From Oscillospiraceae bacterium (GTDB lineage: Bacteria; Bacillota; Clostridia; Oscillospirales; Oscillospiraceae), in contig SVLI01000001.1 of assembly GCA_015068035.1 (NCBI GenBank), positions 186,001 through 250,000 of the forward strand: a DNA stretch of 64,000 nucleotides, written 5' to 3'. Within the stretch, counting starts at the first letter, position 1. Every line of letters begins with the position of its first letter. Made by a program: the position numbers and the translations under genes. The notes under the pieces were generated by a model that was given only the letters and a program-made list of their open reading frames with translations, did no database searches and had not been told where the DNA came from. Positions 9,184 through 17,647 of the stretch are shown piece after piece.

Positions 9184-11931
9184 TTATGCTCCCAGCACGG
9201 CCGCGCAGCGCGGGCAAAGCCCGTCTGCATTCGTCTGCGTGCTGTGCTTCCAGCAACGCGGGCACTTCTCACCCTCGGCAGTGCTCACTTCAATCTCCAG
9301 TCCGGCGCCAACCGTGACGCTAACCTGCGAAACGATGAGCAGGTCGGCAAGCTCAGAAGCGGGCATCTCCGCCAGGAACGCATCCTCTGCCGGAACGGTG
9401 AGGCAAACCTTGGCCTCCAGGCTCTTGCCGATCTTCTTTTCGGCACGTGCGCTCTCCAAAACGCCGTTGACGGCATCGCGCACTTCGATGATGCGCGCCC
9501 ATTTTTCCATCTGCGCGTCATCAAGCGCGTAGGCGGCAAAGGGCTTGTGCATCTCGTTGAAGATCACGTTGCGCGCATCGTCGCATTCGGCGTGCGGCAT
9601 GGCCTGCCAGATCTCGTCACAGGTGAAGGCGAGGATGGGCGCCATCACGCGGGTCAGCGTGTCCAGAATCAGATAGAGCGCGGTCTGTGCGCTGGATCGC
9701 AGCGCGCCGTCCGTCTCCTCGCAGTAGAGACGGTCCTTGATGATGTCCAGATAGAAGTTGGAAAGCTCCACAACGCAGAAATCGTTGACCGCCTTGGTAA
9801 CCGCCACAAACTCATAATCGTCATAGGCCGCAAAGCACTTTTCGATCAGCGCGTTGAGCCGCGTCAGCGCCCACTTGTCCAGCTCCTGCATCTCCTCCGG
9901 AGGCGTGAGCCGGTTGGGATCAAAGCCCGCGAGGTTGCCCAGGCAATAGCGCGCGGTGTTGCGGAACTTCAGGTAATTTTGCGAAAGCTGCTTGAAAATG
10001 GCATCGGAGCAGCGGACATCGGCATGATAATCCGCACTGGCCGCCCAAAGGCGCAGCAGATCCGCGCCGTATTTCTTGATGATCTCGTTGGGATCCATGC
10101 CGTTGCCGAGGGACTTGTGCATAGCTTTGCCCTCGCCGTCCACCGTCCAGCCGTGGGTGAGGCAGACCTTGAACGGAGCACCCTTGCCGAGCGCGCCAAC
10201 GGCGGTGAGCAGGCTGGACTGGAACCAGCCGCGGTACTGGTCGAGACCCTCGATGTACATCGTGGCCGGCCAGAAACCCTCCGTGCGCTGCATGGAGGCA
10301 AAGTGCGTAGAGCCGGAGTCAAACCAGCCGTCAAGCGTGTCTTCCTCCTGCGTGAAGCCGTGATCGCAGCCGCAGTGGGGGCAGGTGAAGCCCTCGGGCA
10401 GGATCTCGGAAGCGGACTTCTCGAACCAGGCGTTGGAGCCCTCTTTCGCAAACAGGGCAGACACGCGCTCGATCGTCTCGTCCGTGCAGATGGGCTTTCC
10501 GCAATCCGGGCAATAGAACACCGGGATCGGCAGGCCCCATTTGCGCTGACGGGAAATGCACCAGTCGCTGCGCTCGCGGATCATGGATTTCATCCGCTCG
10601 ATGCCCCAGCCGGGCAGCCAGCGCACATCGTCGCAGGCGGCGCAGGCTTCCTCCTTAAACGCATCCACGGAGCAGAACCACTGCGGCGTGGCGCGGAAGA
10701 TGATGGGACCCTTGCATCGCCAGCAGTGCGGATAGCTGTGGATAATGTCCTCCGAAGCCAAAAGCATGCCGCTCTCTCGCATATCCGCGAGGATGACGGG
10801 GTTGCTCTCCTCGGTCTTCAGTCCGGCATACTTGCCGGCATATTCGGTGTGGCGGCCGCGGTCATCCACCGGCACGACCATCTCCATGCCGTAGCGGCGG
10901 CAGGTCTGATAGTCGTCCGCGCCAAAGCCGGGCGCGGTGTGGACGCAGCCGGTACCGCTGTCCATCGTAACGTAGTCAGCCAGCACGAGGCGGCTGGTCT
11001 TGTCCAGGAAGGGATGGCGGGCAAGCATGTTCTCAAAGAACGCGCCCTCGTGCTTTTCCAGGATCTCCCATCCTTCGATGCCGGCGACGCCCATCACCTT
11101 CTCCGCGCGCGCCTCCGCCATGATATACAGCTCGCCGTTCGGCGCCTTGATGATCGCATAGCTCTCCTGCGGGTTGAGCGCGATGGCAAGGTTGCCGGGC
11201 AGCGTCCAGATCGTCGTTGTCCAGATCACAAAATAAAGCTTGCTGTGGTCAATATGGCCCAGCTTGCCCTGATCGTCGTGCATGGGGAATTTGACGTACA
11301 CGGTCGTGCAGGGATCGTCCTGATACTCGATCTCCGCCTCGGCCAGCGCCGTCTCATCCTTCGGGCACCAGTACACGGGCTTGAGGCCCTTGTAGATATA
11401 GCCCTTCTTATACATCGCGCCAAAGATCTTAACCTCCTCGGCCTCGAAGCCCGGGTCCATCGTCTTGTAGGGGTGCTCCCAGTCGCCGATGACGCCCATA
11501 CGCTTAAAGCCGGCACGCTGCACGTCAATATAATGATCGGCAAAGGCCTGGCAGGCAGAGCGGAACTCCGGAACGCTCATCGCCTTGTGGTTGAGCTTGT
11601 TTTTCTTGATGATGGCGCTCTCGATGGGCATGCCGTGGTTATCCCAGCCCGGAACATAGGGCGTGTAATAACCGCGCATGGCGTGGGTGCGCACGATAAA
11701 GTCCTTCAGGGACTTGTTCAGCGCATGACCCATGTGCAGATCGCCGTTGGAAAACGGAGGTCCGTCGTGCAGGGAAAACAGGGGTTTTCCCTCGTTCTTC
11801 TTGAGCAGTTCGCCATAGACATCCTGCGCCTCCCAGCGGGCGAGCATCTCCGGCTCACGCGTCGGCAAGGCCGCGCGCATGGGAAAATCGGTCTTCGGCA
11901 GATTGACTGTGGCGTTAAAATCCTGTGCCAT
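9184..11931 (-). CDS. ileS: Isoleucine--tRNA ligase (IleRS)
   Basis: This cytoplasmic class Ia synthetase charges tRNA-Ile and edits valine. The 915-residue protein has HMGH (the HIGH motif) at residues 66-69 and the editing (CP1) domain in the middle (CTTVYVKFPM, TTTIWTLPGN). The second ATP motif is AMHKSLGN rather than KMSKS. A C-terminal zinc ribbon, CPRCW with CPRCA, closes the protein. The ATG at 11931 follows an AGGAGA site. It sits between divIVA and lspA, the usual Firmicutes order. An intrinsic-terminator-like hairpin lies in the leader. Confidence 0.97.
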   Translation of the reverse strand: MAQDFNATVNLPKTDFPMRAALPTREPEMLARWEAQDVYGELLKKNEGKPLFSLHDGPPFSNGDLHMGHALNKSLKDFIVRTHAMRGYYTPYVPGWDNHGMPIESAIIKKNKLNHKAMSVPEFRSACQAFADHYIDVQRAGFKRMGVIGDWEHPYKTMDPGFEAEEVKIFGAMYKKGYIYKGLKPVYWCPKDETALAEAEIEYQDDPCTTVYVKFPMHDDQGKLGHIDHSKLYFVIWTTTIWTLPGNLAIALNPQESYAIIKAPNGELYIMAEARAEKVMGVAGIEGWEILEKHEGAFFENMLARHPFLDKTSRLVLADYVTMDSGTGCVHTAPGFGADDYQTCRRYGMEMVVPVDDRGRHTEYAGKYAGLKTEESNPVILADMRESGMLLASEDIIHSYPHCWRCKGPIIFRATPQWFCSVDAFKEEACAACDDVRWLPGWGIERMKSMIRERSDWCISRQRKWGLPIPVFYCPDCGKPICTDETIERVSALFAKEGSNAWFEKSASEILPEGFTCPHCGCDHGFTQEEDTLDGWFDSGSTHFASMQRTEGFWPATMYIEGLDQYRGWFQSSLLTAVGALGKGAPFKVCLTHGWTVDGEGKAMHKSLGNGMDPNEIIKKYGADLLRLWAASADYHADVRCSDAIFKQLSQNYLKFRNTARYCLGNLAGFDPNRLTPPEEMQELDKWALTRLNALIEKCFAAYDDYEFVAVTKAVNDFCVVELSNFYLDIIKDRLYCEETDGALRSSAQTALYLILDTLTRVMAPILAFTCDEIWQAMPHAECDDARNVIFNEMHKPFAAYALDDAQMEKWARIIEVRDAVNGVLESARAEKKIGKSLEAKVCLTVPAEDAFLAEMPASELADLLIVSQVSVTVGAGLEIEVSTAEGEKCPRCWKHSTQTNADGLCPRCAAVLGA

Positions 11932-11970
11932 TGTATCTGTTCTCCTATCTTGGTGGCAAAGTGCCGATTA

Positions 11971-12026
11971 CAAAAAAACGCGCTGAGGATGCCGCATCCC
12001 CGCGAAAGGCAGGGCACACGGCATCC
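11971..12026 (-). terminator. Terminator/attenuator-like hairpin between divIVA and ileS
   Basis: On the - strand GGATGCCG (complement of 12019-12026) pairs with CGGCATCC (complement of 11987-11994), and seven Ts follow at 11972-11978. A smaller alternative hairpin, GGATGC/GCATCC, shares one arm, so two mutually exclusive structures are possible. No T-box consensus was found here. Confidence 0.55.
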
Positions 12027-12080
12027 ACAGGGCTTTACTGAACCTGTTTCGGCGGCAGACTCATGTCGCCGCGGTAAACC

Positions 12081-12755
12081 TTAAAAATCAAAGAAACGGG
12101 TGGGCTCGTCCGTGGAATCGGCAATGCCGCCACGCACGATTTCGGGCATCACGTCCAGCTCCGGCTCGTCCGCGAGCTTGGCAACACTGTCTTCAATGCT
12201 GCGCACGGTGTCCCAGCCGCTGTTCTCAGCCGGCGCTGCGGGCTTGACTTCCGGCTTCTCTTCTGCGACAGGGAGTCCCTCGCTGATCGCGGTGAACAGC
12301 TCCAGCTGGCGGGCGCACAGCAGGCGCATCCGCTCGATGTACTCGCTGCTGCTCTTCTTGGCCTCGCTGAGCTTGCCCTCTTCGATCGCAACCTCGGTCT
12401 GCGCATCGCGCACCATGGCTGCGGCCTTCTCCTCTGCGTCACGCAGCATGGCAGTGGCCTTTTCCTCCGCCTCACGCAGCATAGCAGTGCTGTTCTTCTT
12501 GGCTTCGGCAAGCTGCTCATCGCTCATCTTCTGCGCGGCGAGAATGGCGCGGCGCATACCGTCCTCCGTGGCGCGGTATTCCTCGATTTTCTCCACGAGG
12601 ACCTTCATCTTGCCCTTGAGCACGGCGTTTTCGTTATGCAGAGCGGTATAGTCGGCCGCGATCGCATCCAGAAAATCATCCACTCCGGCCATATCATAGC
12701 CACCGAACATGGCTCTTTCAAAAGTCTTCTCGCGCAGTTCCTGCGGTGTCAGCAT
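12081..12755 (-). CDS. divIVA: DivIVA-domain cell division/polarity protein
   Basis: DivIVA proteins bind negatively curved membrane at poles and septa and recruit division or sporulation factors. The 224-residue product opens with the family signature LTPQELREKTFERAMFGGYDMAGVDDFLDAI (about residues 2-32). A long coiled coil follows, with near-repeats REAEEKATAML, RDAEEKAAAMV (about residues 60-150), and then a Pro/Glu-rich tail. The ATG at 12755 is chosen because it begins the conserved block and has AAAGGG upstream; a GTG three codons earlier is less likely. It lies between sepF and ileS. Confidence 0.93.
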   Translation of the reverse strand: MLTPQELREKTFERAMFGGYDMAGVDDFLDAIAADYTALHNENAVLKGKMKVLVEKIEEYRATEDGMRRAILAAQKMSDEQLAEAKKNSTAMLREAEEKATAMLRDAEEKAAAMVRDAQTEVAIEEGKLSEAKKSSSEYIERMRLLCARQLELFTAISEGLPVAEEKPEVKPAAPAENSGWDTVRSIEDSVAKLADEPELDVMPEIVRGGIADSTDEPTRFFDF

Positions 12756-12825
12756 ATCCCACACAACCCTTTCGTATTATTCTAATATCTGTCTTCTTCC
12801 GGATTCTTCTCTCTGTATCCGGTGC

Positions 12826-13305
12826 TTAAAAATACACGCCGCTGTTTTCCAGCTCGTCGATCAAATCGCCCATCAAATCCACGTTGTAGGGCGTGATGAG
12901 ATAGGTGCTGTTGGCGATCTTCTTGATCTTTCCGTCCTGCGCATAGGCAACGCCGGAGAGGAAGTCGATCAAACGGCGGGCAATTTCCTTCTGCGTCTGT
13001 TCCAGGTTCATCACAACCGTGCGCTTCTCGCGCAGATGATCCGCGATCTCCGCTGCAAGCTCAAAGCGCTCGGGCTTAACCAGCACAACCTGCACCTGCG
13101 TCGTCGCCGCGATGTTAACAACCTTATTCCCGCGCGCGGGGCTTGCGCTCGGCGCGCTCACCGCCTCAGGCTCAAAGCTCTGCGAAAAGGGATTCGTCCG
13201 CGCTCCGTCCTTCGGCTTCGGCGCTTCCGCAACCGGCTCCTCGTCTTCAAATTCGTCCTCATCAAAGGGTCGAGTCAGTTTTTTCAACTCATCCAGAAAA
13301 CCCAT
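12826..13305 (-). CDS. sepF: Cell division protein SepF
   Basis: SepF anchors FtsZ to the membrane and organises the septal ring. The 159-residue protein begins with an amphipathic membrane-targeting helix (MGFLDELKKL). A variable acidic linker with FDEDEFEDEEP follows, and then the conserved globular domain from about residue 70, which contains VVLVKPERFELAAEIADHLREKRTVVMNLEQTQKEIARRLIDFLSG in several segments. It lies between the YggS and divIVA genes, a conserved division-gene neighbourhood. Confidence 0.96.
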   Translation of the reverse strand: MGFLDELKKLTRPFDEDEFEDEEPVAEAPKPKDGARTNPFSQSFEPEAVSAPSASPARGNKVVNIAATTQVQVVLVKPERFELAAEIADHLREKRTVVMNLEQTQKEIARRLIDFLSGVAYAQDGKIKKIANSTYLITPYNVDLMGDLIDELENSGVYF

Positions 13306-13341
13306 AATATCCCTCCATAACTCGCGTTGCCGCGTCTGCTG

Positions 13342-14007
13342 TCAGGCATAGTTTCGCGCGCCGAAGACAGCCGTGCCGATGCGAACCATGTTCGACCCTT
13401 CCTGCACAGCCTGCAGATAGTCTGCACTCATGCCCATGGACAGAAAATCCATACTGATATTATCGTATTTTTTTCCGCTAATGTCAACAAAAAGCTTATA
13501 CATTGCGGAAAAATAGCGCCTGCTTTCATCCTTTTGCGTACAAATCGGCGGAATTGTCATCAATCCGCGCACGCAAAGCTGTTTTTTTCCCGCCGCGATT
13601 TCCAGCAGCGCGGGCAGAGCCTCCGGCGCCACGCCGGATTTCGCCGCCTCGCCGCCGATGTTGACCTCCAGCAAAATGTCCTGCCGGATGCCGAGCGCCG
13701 CTGCGCGGCGGTCAATGAGTTCGAGCAGCTCTTCGCTGTCCACGCTTTGAATCAGGTCGCAGCGCCCAACGACACTTTTGACCTTATTGCGCTGCAAATG
13801 CCCGATAAAATGCTTCTGCACGCCGGCATATGCCCCGAGCGCGTCCTTTTCCAACAGCTCCTGCACCCGATTCTCGCCGCAGGCATCCACGCCCGCCGCG
13901 ATCGCCTCGCGCACGGCATCGACGCCGTTCATCTTCGAGGCCGCAACCAGGAAAACGCCCGGCGGGAGCTCGGTGCGGATGCGCTGCACGTTTTCCCCGA
14001 TGGACAT
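13342..14007 (-). CDS. YggS/PLPBP family PLP-homeostasis protein
   Basis: The 221-residue protein belongs to the single-domain fold-type III PLP-binding family (YggS, YlmE, PROSC), which buffers pyridoxal phosphate and has no known enzymatic turnover. The PLP lysine is in FLVAASKMNGVDAV near residue 25. Family motifs FGENRVQE-like (CGENRVQELLEK), HFIGHLQRNK, and the C-terminal LSMGMSADYLQAVQEGSNMVRIGTAVFG in pieces are present. The ATG at 14007 is preferred because GGAG lies 8 bases upstream; a GTG three codons earlier is possible. It lies just upstream of sepF, as ylmE does in Bacillus. Confidence 0.93.
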   Translation of the reverse strand: MSIGENVQRIRTELPPGVFLVAASKMNGVDAVREAIAAGVDACGENRVQELLEKDALGAYAGVQKHFIGHLQRNKVKSVVGRCDLIQSVDSEELLELIDRRAAALGIRQDILLEVNIGGEAAKSGVAPEALPALLEIAAGKKQLCVRGLMTIPPICTQKDESRRYFSAMYKLFVDISGKKYDNISMDFLSMGMSADYLQAVQEGSNMVRIGTAVFGARNYA

Positions 14008-14012
14008 ATCTC

Positions 14013-15236
14013 TCACTCCATGATCTTCCCGTCGTGCAGCTCCTTGGCGCTGACAATGATCTCATTGCCGCTGCGCAGCATGCTGCCGATGGGGCCGGGT
14101 TCCGCAAGATAGAAACTCTCCGTCTCCCAGACGATCTCAATATATTTCTTCTCCACCTGCACGCCGGTGAGCGTGTACAGGTAATGGAGCGTTTCGCCCG
14201 CCTCGTTCGTCTCCGTATACACAGCTTCCTTCGGCACGCGAATGCCGCTGTGTTCTTCCGTGACAAGCGTGGCCGAGACGATGCGCATGGAGAGCGTTTC
14301 CGTAAGCGCACGGTCGCAGGAAAGCACCAGCACGCGGCAACCGTCCTCCTCACGCCCGACGTCCTCAATGCGCGCGGTGAGCGGCTCGTTATAATAGCGC
14401 CCCAACTCCAGCGTAACGCGCGCGCCGCGTTGCAGCGCGTTCGCGCGCTGCGCATAGTCGTCTGAATCGATCTGCGCTGCGAAATACCAGCAGTTCGAGC
14501 TTACAATCTTGCTGAAGGTGCCCTCTGTCTGCTCCTGCGGGTTGTCGATCATCTCCTGCAGCCGCGCCGCGGTAAGGCTTTTCATCTCGTCCGGGCGCAG
14601 CATCTCATATCCGTCAAGCTGCGTTGTGAAAATGCCGCTTGACGGCGCGGAGATCGGCTTCGTGTCGCCCTTCGCACTCTGCTGCAGCTTTTCAAGCTCG
14701 GCGCGCATAATCAGCAGGTCGCCCGCCGTTGCGTTTTCCGCATCCGTACTAAACAGCAACGAACGCAGACTCATGCTGTTTTCTTCCGCCGCCTGTATCT
14801 CGTGGCGCGCCACCGCGGTGGCAAGGCCGGCCGAGGCGTTCTCCAGCGCCTCGCTGCGCGCTGTCAGCTCCTCGGCGCTCACAAGACCGCTGAGCAGGCG
14901 CTCCGTCTGCCGGATCTCCAGCTCCAGCTCGCGGATGCGCTCTGCGCGGCTGGCAGCCTCCTCGCCATTGTAGGTCACGGCAACGGCGCTGTCCTTGCCG
15001 ACGCGCTTGCCCTCCGCAACAGAAAGGCTCCTGTACTGCGCCTGGCTGCGCAGCACCGTCTCCTCCCGCACAACGATGCCACTAATCTGCGTCTCGGTGC
15101 GCACCGTTGTCTGCACGGCGGGCGCGGTGATCACCGGCGCGTGGACGGCGCGGACGAAGTATATGCCCAGATATGCCGCGAGCGCCAAAAAAATGCACAG
15201 CGCCGCGATTTTTGTGATCAAATCTGTCTTTTTCAT
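14013..15236 (-). CDS. HlyD-like membrane fusion protein
   Basis: The 407-residue protein has one N-terminal membrane anchor (about residues 6-28), then an extracytoplasmic region of HlyD/RND-adaptor type. It has a half-lipoyl segment with GKRVGKDSAVAVTYNGEEA, a coiled coil (about residues 100-190) and a returning barrel with SAPSSGIFTTQLDG. Such proteins also sit next to sepF in other clostridia, so a role linked to the envelope or division is possible but not shown. The start at ATKKTD (ATG 15236) follows GAGAAAG. The stop overlaps the GTG that could start the YggS gene, so the genes are coupled. Confidence 0.8.
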   Translation of the reverse strand: MKKTDLITKIAALCIFLALAAYLGIYFVRAVHAPVITAPAVQTTVRTETQISGIVVREETVLRSQAQYRSLSVAEGKRVGKDSAVAVTYNGEEAASRAERIRELELEIRQTERLLSGLVSAEELTARSEALENASAGLATAVARHEIQAAEENSMSLRSLLFSTDAENATAGDLLIMRAELEKLQQSAKGDTKPISAPSSGIFTTQLDGYEMLRPDEMKSLTAARLQEMIDNPQEQTEGTFSKIVSSNCWYFAAQIDSDDYAQRANALQRGARVTLELGRYYNEPLTARIEDVGREEDGCRVLVLSCDRALTETLSMRIVSATLVTEEHSGIRVPKEAVYTETNEAGETLHYLYTLTGVQVEKKYIEIVWETESFYLAEPGPIGSMLRSGNEIIVSAKELHDGKIME

Positions 15237-15297
15237 ATCTTTCTCTGTTTGCCGCCGAGTCTTGCTCCCGCGGCGTTTCCGGCCGGAATCCGGCCGC

Positions 15298-15525
15298 TTA
15301 TGTACCCAAGCCCAGCTCGATCGGGCGGATCGGCACAACCGTTGAAATCGCGTGTTTATAGATCATCTGCTGCTTGCCGTCGCTGTCGAGCATCACGACA
15401 AAACTGTCAAACCCGAGCACGACGCCGCGCAGCTGAAATCCGTTGACGAGAAACACCGTCACCGGCATTTTCTCCCGTCTCGCGTTGTTAAGAAAACCGT
15501 CCTGTAAATTGATGAGCTTTTGCAT
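15298..15525 (-). CDS. hfq: RNA chaperone Hfq
   Basis: Hfq is a hexameric Sm-like protein that binds small RNAs and A/U-rich mRNA. The 75-residue product has the Sm1 motif [22 protein letters not shown] and the Sm2-like [10 protein letters not shown]. The N-terminus [19 protein letters not shown] matches the family. The ATG at 15525 follows GGGAGAG; an upstream in-frame extension is not conserved. It lies downstream of miaA, the classical miaA-hfq order, but has a separate promoter. Confidence 0.97.
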   Translation of the reverse strand: MQKLINLQDGFLNNARREKMPVTVFLVNGFQLRGVVLGFDSFVVMLDSDGKQQMIYKHAISTVVPIRPIELGLGT

Positions 15526-15612
15526 CTTTCTCTCCCTTTCGGGACGCGGGCGGCTGTGCAAAAACGGCAGAAAACTCGCTTTTTCGGCTTCTTGCTCTTT
15601 TCCGTACAGTAT

Positions 15613-15641
15613 AGTATATCACAGCTTTTCCGCGCCGTAAA
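15613..15641 (-). promoter_or_regulatory. Promoter of hfq and the downstream division-gene run
   Basis: On the - strand TTTACG (complement of 15636-15641) and TATACT (complement of 15613-15618) are 17 bases apart, about 90 bases before the hfq start. Confidence 0.65.
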
Positions 15642-15678
15642 ATAGTTTTTCTCCGAACTGATCGAAGTCAGGCCTATT

Positions 15679-16656
15679 TTACCGCGCAGTGCACAATAAA
15701 TCTGTCGAAAAAAGCACGCCCTGTGCGATGTCCGGCTCGTTTTCCCAAACCAGCCAATGCAGCTCTTTGTCGCGCCGCAGCCATGTCAGCTGCCGCTTGG
15801 CGTAGCGCCGGGAATTGCGCTTGACGGCCTCGATTGCCTCCTCGGCGCTGCATTCTCCCGCAATGCAGGCCGCAACCTCCTTATAGCCGATGGCCTGCAT
15901 GGCCGTGCTCTCGCCCGGCACGCCGGAATCGAGCAGCGCGCGCACCTCGTCAAAAAGTCCGCGCTTAAGCATCTCGTCCACACGCCGGTCAATGCGCGCA
16001 TACAGCGCCTCCCGCTCAGCAAAACTCAGCGCGATGCGCAGGCTTGTATAGCGCGGCGGCAGGGCGCGGGTCTCGGCATCGTGCTGCGTGATGGTCTTGC
16101 CGGTGAGATAATAAATCTCCATCGCGCGGACAATGCGCCGCTTGTCCTGTGTCTGCAAAAGCGCTGCCCGTTCCGGGTCAAATTCGGCCAACCGCCGGCG
16201 CATTTCCTCCCCACCGAGTGCGTCATACTCCGCACCGAGCTTTTCACGCAGCGCACCGTCACCCCGCTCGGCAAAACTGCGGGAAGAGAGCAGCGAATCG
16301 ATATAAAGCCCCGTGCCGCCCACCAGAATGGGCACTTTCCCGCGCGCGAGCACATCGTCCACGCAGCGGGACGCCTCCTCAACGTAGCGCGACACGGAAT
16401 AGTCCTCGTCCGGCTCGGCAACGGAGAGCATATGGTGCGGCACGCCGCGCAGCTCCTCTATCGCAGGCTTGGCCGTGCCGATATCCATGCGGCGGTAAAT
16501 CTGCATGGAGTCCGCGGAGATTACCTCACCACCGATGGCAAGGGCAAGCTCCACACCGAGCGCCGTTTTGCCCGTGGCGGTCGGCCCGGTGAGCACGATG
16601 ACCTGCGGCGCGTCCTGCGTCCGCGCCCCGTTCTTTTGTGTATTCAAACCGCTCAT
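15679..16656 (-). CDS. miaA: tRNA dimethylallyltransferase (MiaA)
   Basis: MiaA transfers a dimethylallyl group to N6 of A37 in tRNAs that read UNN codons. The 325-residue protein has the P-loop GPTATGKT near residue 24, then GEVISADSMQIYRRMDIGTAKP, PHHMLSVAEPDEDYSV and GGTGLYIDSLL. It closes with the tRNA-binding region, TAMQAIGYKEV and RRYAKRQLTWLRRD. The ATG at 16656 follows AGAGGTGA. The open frame continues far upstream, but that part is only the complement of the divergent DegV gene. It uses dimethylallyl diphosphate, a product of the pathway containing IspE. Confidence 0.96.
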   Translation of the reverse strand: MSGLNTQKNGARTQDAPQVIVLTGPTATGKTALGVELALAIGGEVISADSMQIYRRMDIGTAKPAIEELRGVPHHMLSVAEPDEDYSVSRYVEEASRCVDDVLARGKVPILVGGTGLYIDSLLSSRSFAERGDGALREKLGAEYDALGGEEMRRRLAEFDPERAALLQTQDKRRIVRAMEIYYLTGKTITQHDAETRALPPRYTSLRIALSFAEREALYARIDRRVDEMLKRGLFDEVRALLDSGVPGESTAMQAIGYKEVAACIAGECSAEEAIEAVKRNSRRYAKRQLTWLRRDKELHWLVWENEPDIAQGVLFSTDLLCTAR

Positions 16657-16679
16657 CCTCTCACCTCTGAAAAACGTTC

Positions 16680-16709
16680 TTGCCTTTCCGCCTTCCTTTG
16701 TGTTAGAAT
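16680..16709 (+). promoter_or_regulatory. Promoter of the DegV gene
   Basis: TTGCCT (16680-16685) and TAGAAT (16704-16709) are 18 bases apart in the short divergent gap between miaA and the DegV gene. Confidence 0.55.
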
Positions 16710-16746
16710 AAACCGACTCTATTCTTTTCATGGGAGGGCCATTTTC

Positions 16747-17592
16747 ATGCTTGTGAAAATCTCTGCGGACAGCACTTGCGATCTCTCTCCGGAACTGATC
16801 GCCGCACATCAGATTGCAATCATACCGCTTTGCGTAATCAAGGGCGGCGACGCCTACCAGGACGGCATTGAGATCACGCCGCAGGATATTTATGACTATT
16901 TTGACAGCGGCAAGGGCGTATGCAGCACCTCCGCCGTCAGCGTCGGCGAATATATGGATTTCTTTTCCGAGCAGCTCAAAAGCGCGGATGCGCTTGTCCA
17001 TCTCACAATCAGCAGCGACATGAGCTCCTGCTATCAGAACGCGCTGCAGGCCGCGGAGGAATTTCCGGGCCGCGTGTTCCCCGTGGACGCGCGCAACCTC
17101 TCCACCGGCATCGGCCATCTGGTGCTGACCGGCTGTGAGCTCGCCGCGCAGGGCATGGAAGCCGAAAAGATTGCGGAAACGCTTGTCCTGCAGCGTGAAA
17201 AGCTCGACGTCAGCTTCATTTTGGACACGCTGAGCTATCTGCACAAGGGTGGCCGCTGCTCCGGCGTTGCGGCGCTGGGCGCAAACCTTCTGCAGCTCAA
17301 GCCCTGCATCGAGGTTGTGAACGGAAAAATGCAGGTCGGCAAAAAGTTCCGCGGGGGCACGCTCAAATGCGAGCTGGCTTATGTACAAAGCCGCCTTGCC
17401 AACCGGGATGATCTGGATTACCGCCGCATTTTTATCACACACTCCGGCCTGCCGGACGCTTCCGTGGAGGCGCTGCGCGAGGCCGTGCAGCAAACCGGCC
17501 CGTGGGAGGAGATCCTCGTCACCAAAGCCGGCAGCACGATCGCCTGCCACTGCGGCCCGGGCTGCATCGGTGTGCTGTTCTATCGCAAGTAA
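16747..17592 (+). CDS. DegV family fatty-acid-binding protein
   Basis: DegV/FakB proteins bind a fatty acid; in organisms with FakA they present it for phosphorylation. The 281-residue product begins VKISADSTCDLSPELI and has the DegV signature TSAVSVGEYMDFF, then HLTISSDMSSCYQNA and LDTLSYLHKGGRCSG, which carry lipid-pocket residues. The ATG at 16747 follows GGGAGGG. A much longer open frame extends upstream, but it is the complement of miaA. No fakA gene is visible here, so its partner is unknown. Confidence 0.92.
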   Translation: MLVKISADSTCDLSPELIAAHQIAIIPLCVIKGGDAYQDGIEITPQDIYDYFDSGKGVCSTSAVSVGEYMDFFSEQLKSADALVHLTISSDMSSCYQNALQAAEEFPGRVFPVDARNLSTGIGHLVLTGCELAAQGMEAEKIAETLVLQREKLDVSFILDTLSYLHKGGRCSGVAALGANLLQLKPCIEVVNGKMQVGKKFRGGTLKCELAYVQSRLANRDDLDYRRIFITHSGLPDASVEALREAVQQTGPWEEILVTKAGSTIACHCGPGCIGVLFYRK

Positions 17593-17647
17593 ATACAGGT
17601 AAGTCTGCAATACTTATGGGGGAGCGCCCGTCGGCGCTCCCCTTATT

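Noticed and set aside
11935-12080. T-box in the ileS leader
   Set aside because: No AGGTGG/T-box bulge, AG-bulge or GNUG pattern was found; only a terminator-like hairpin is present.
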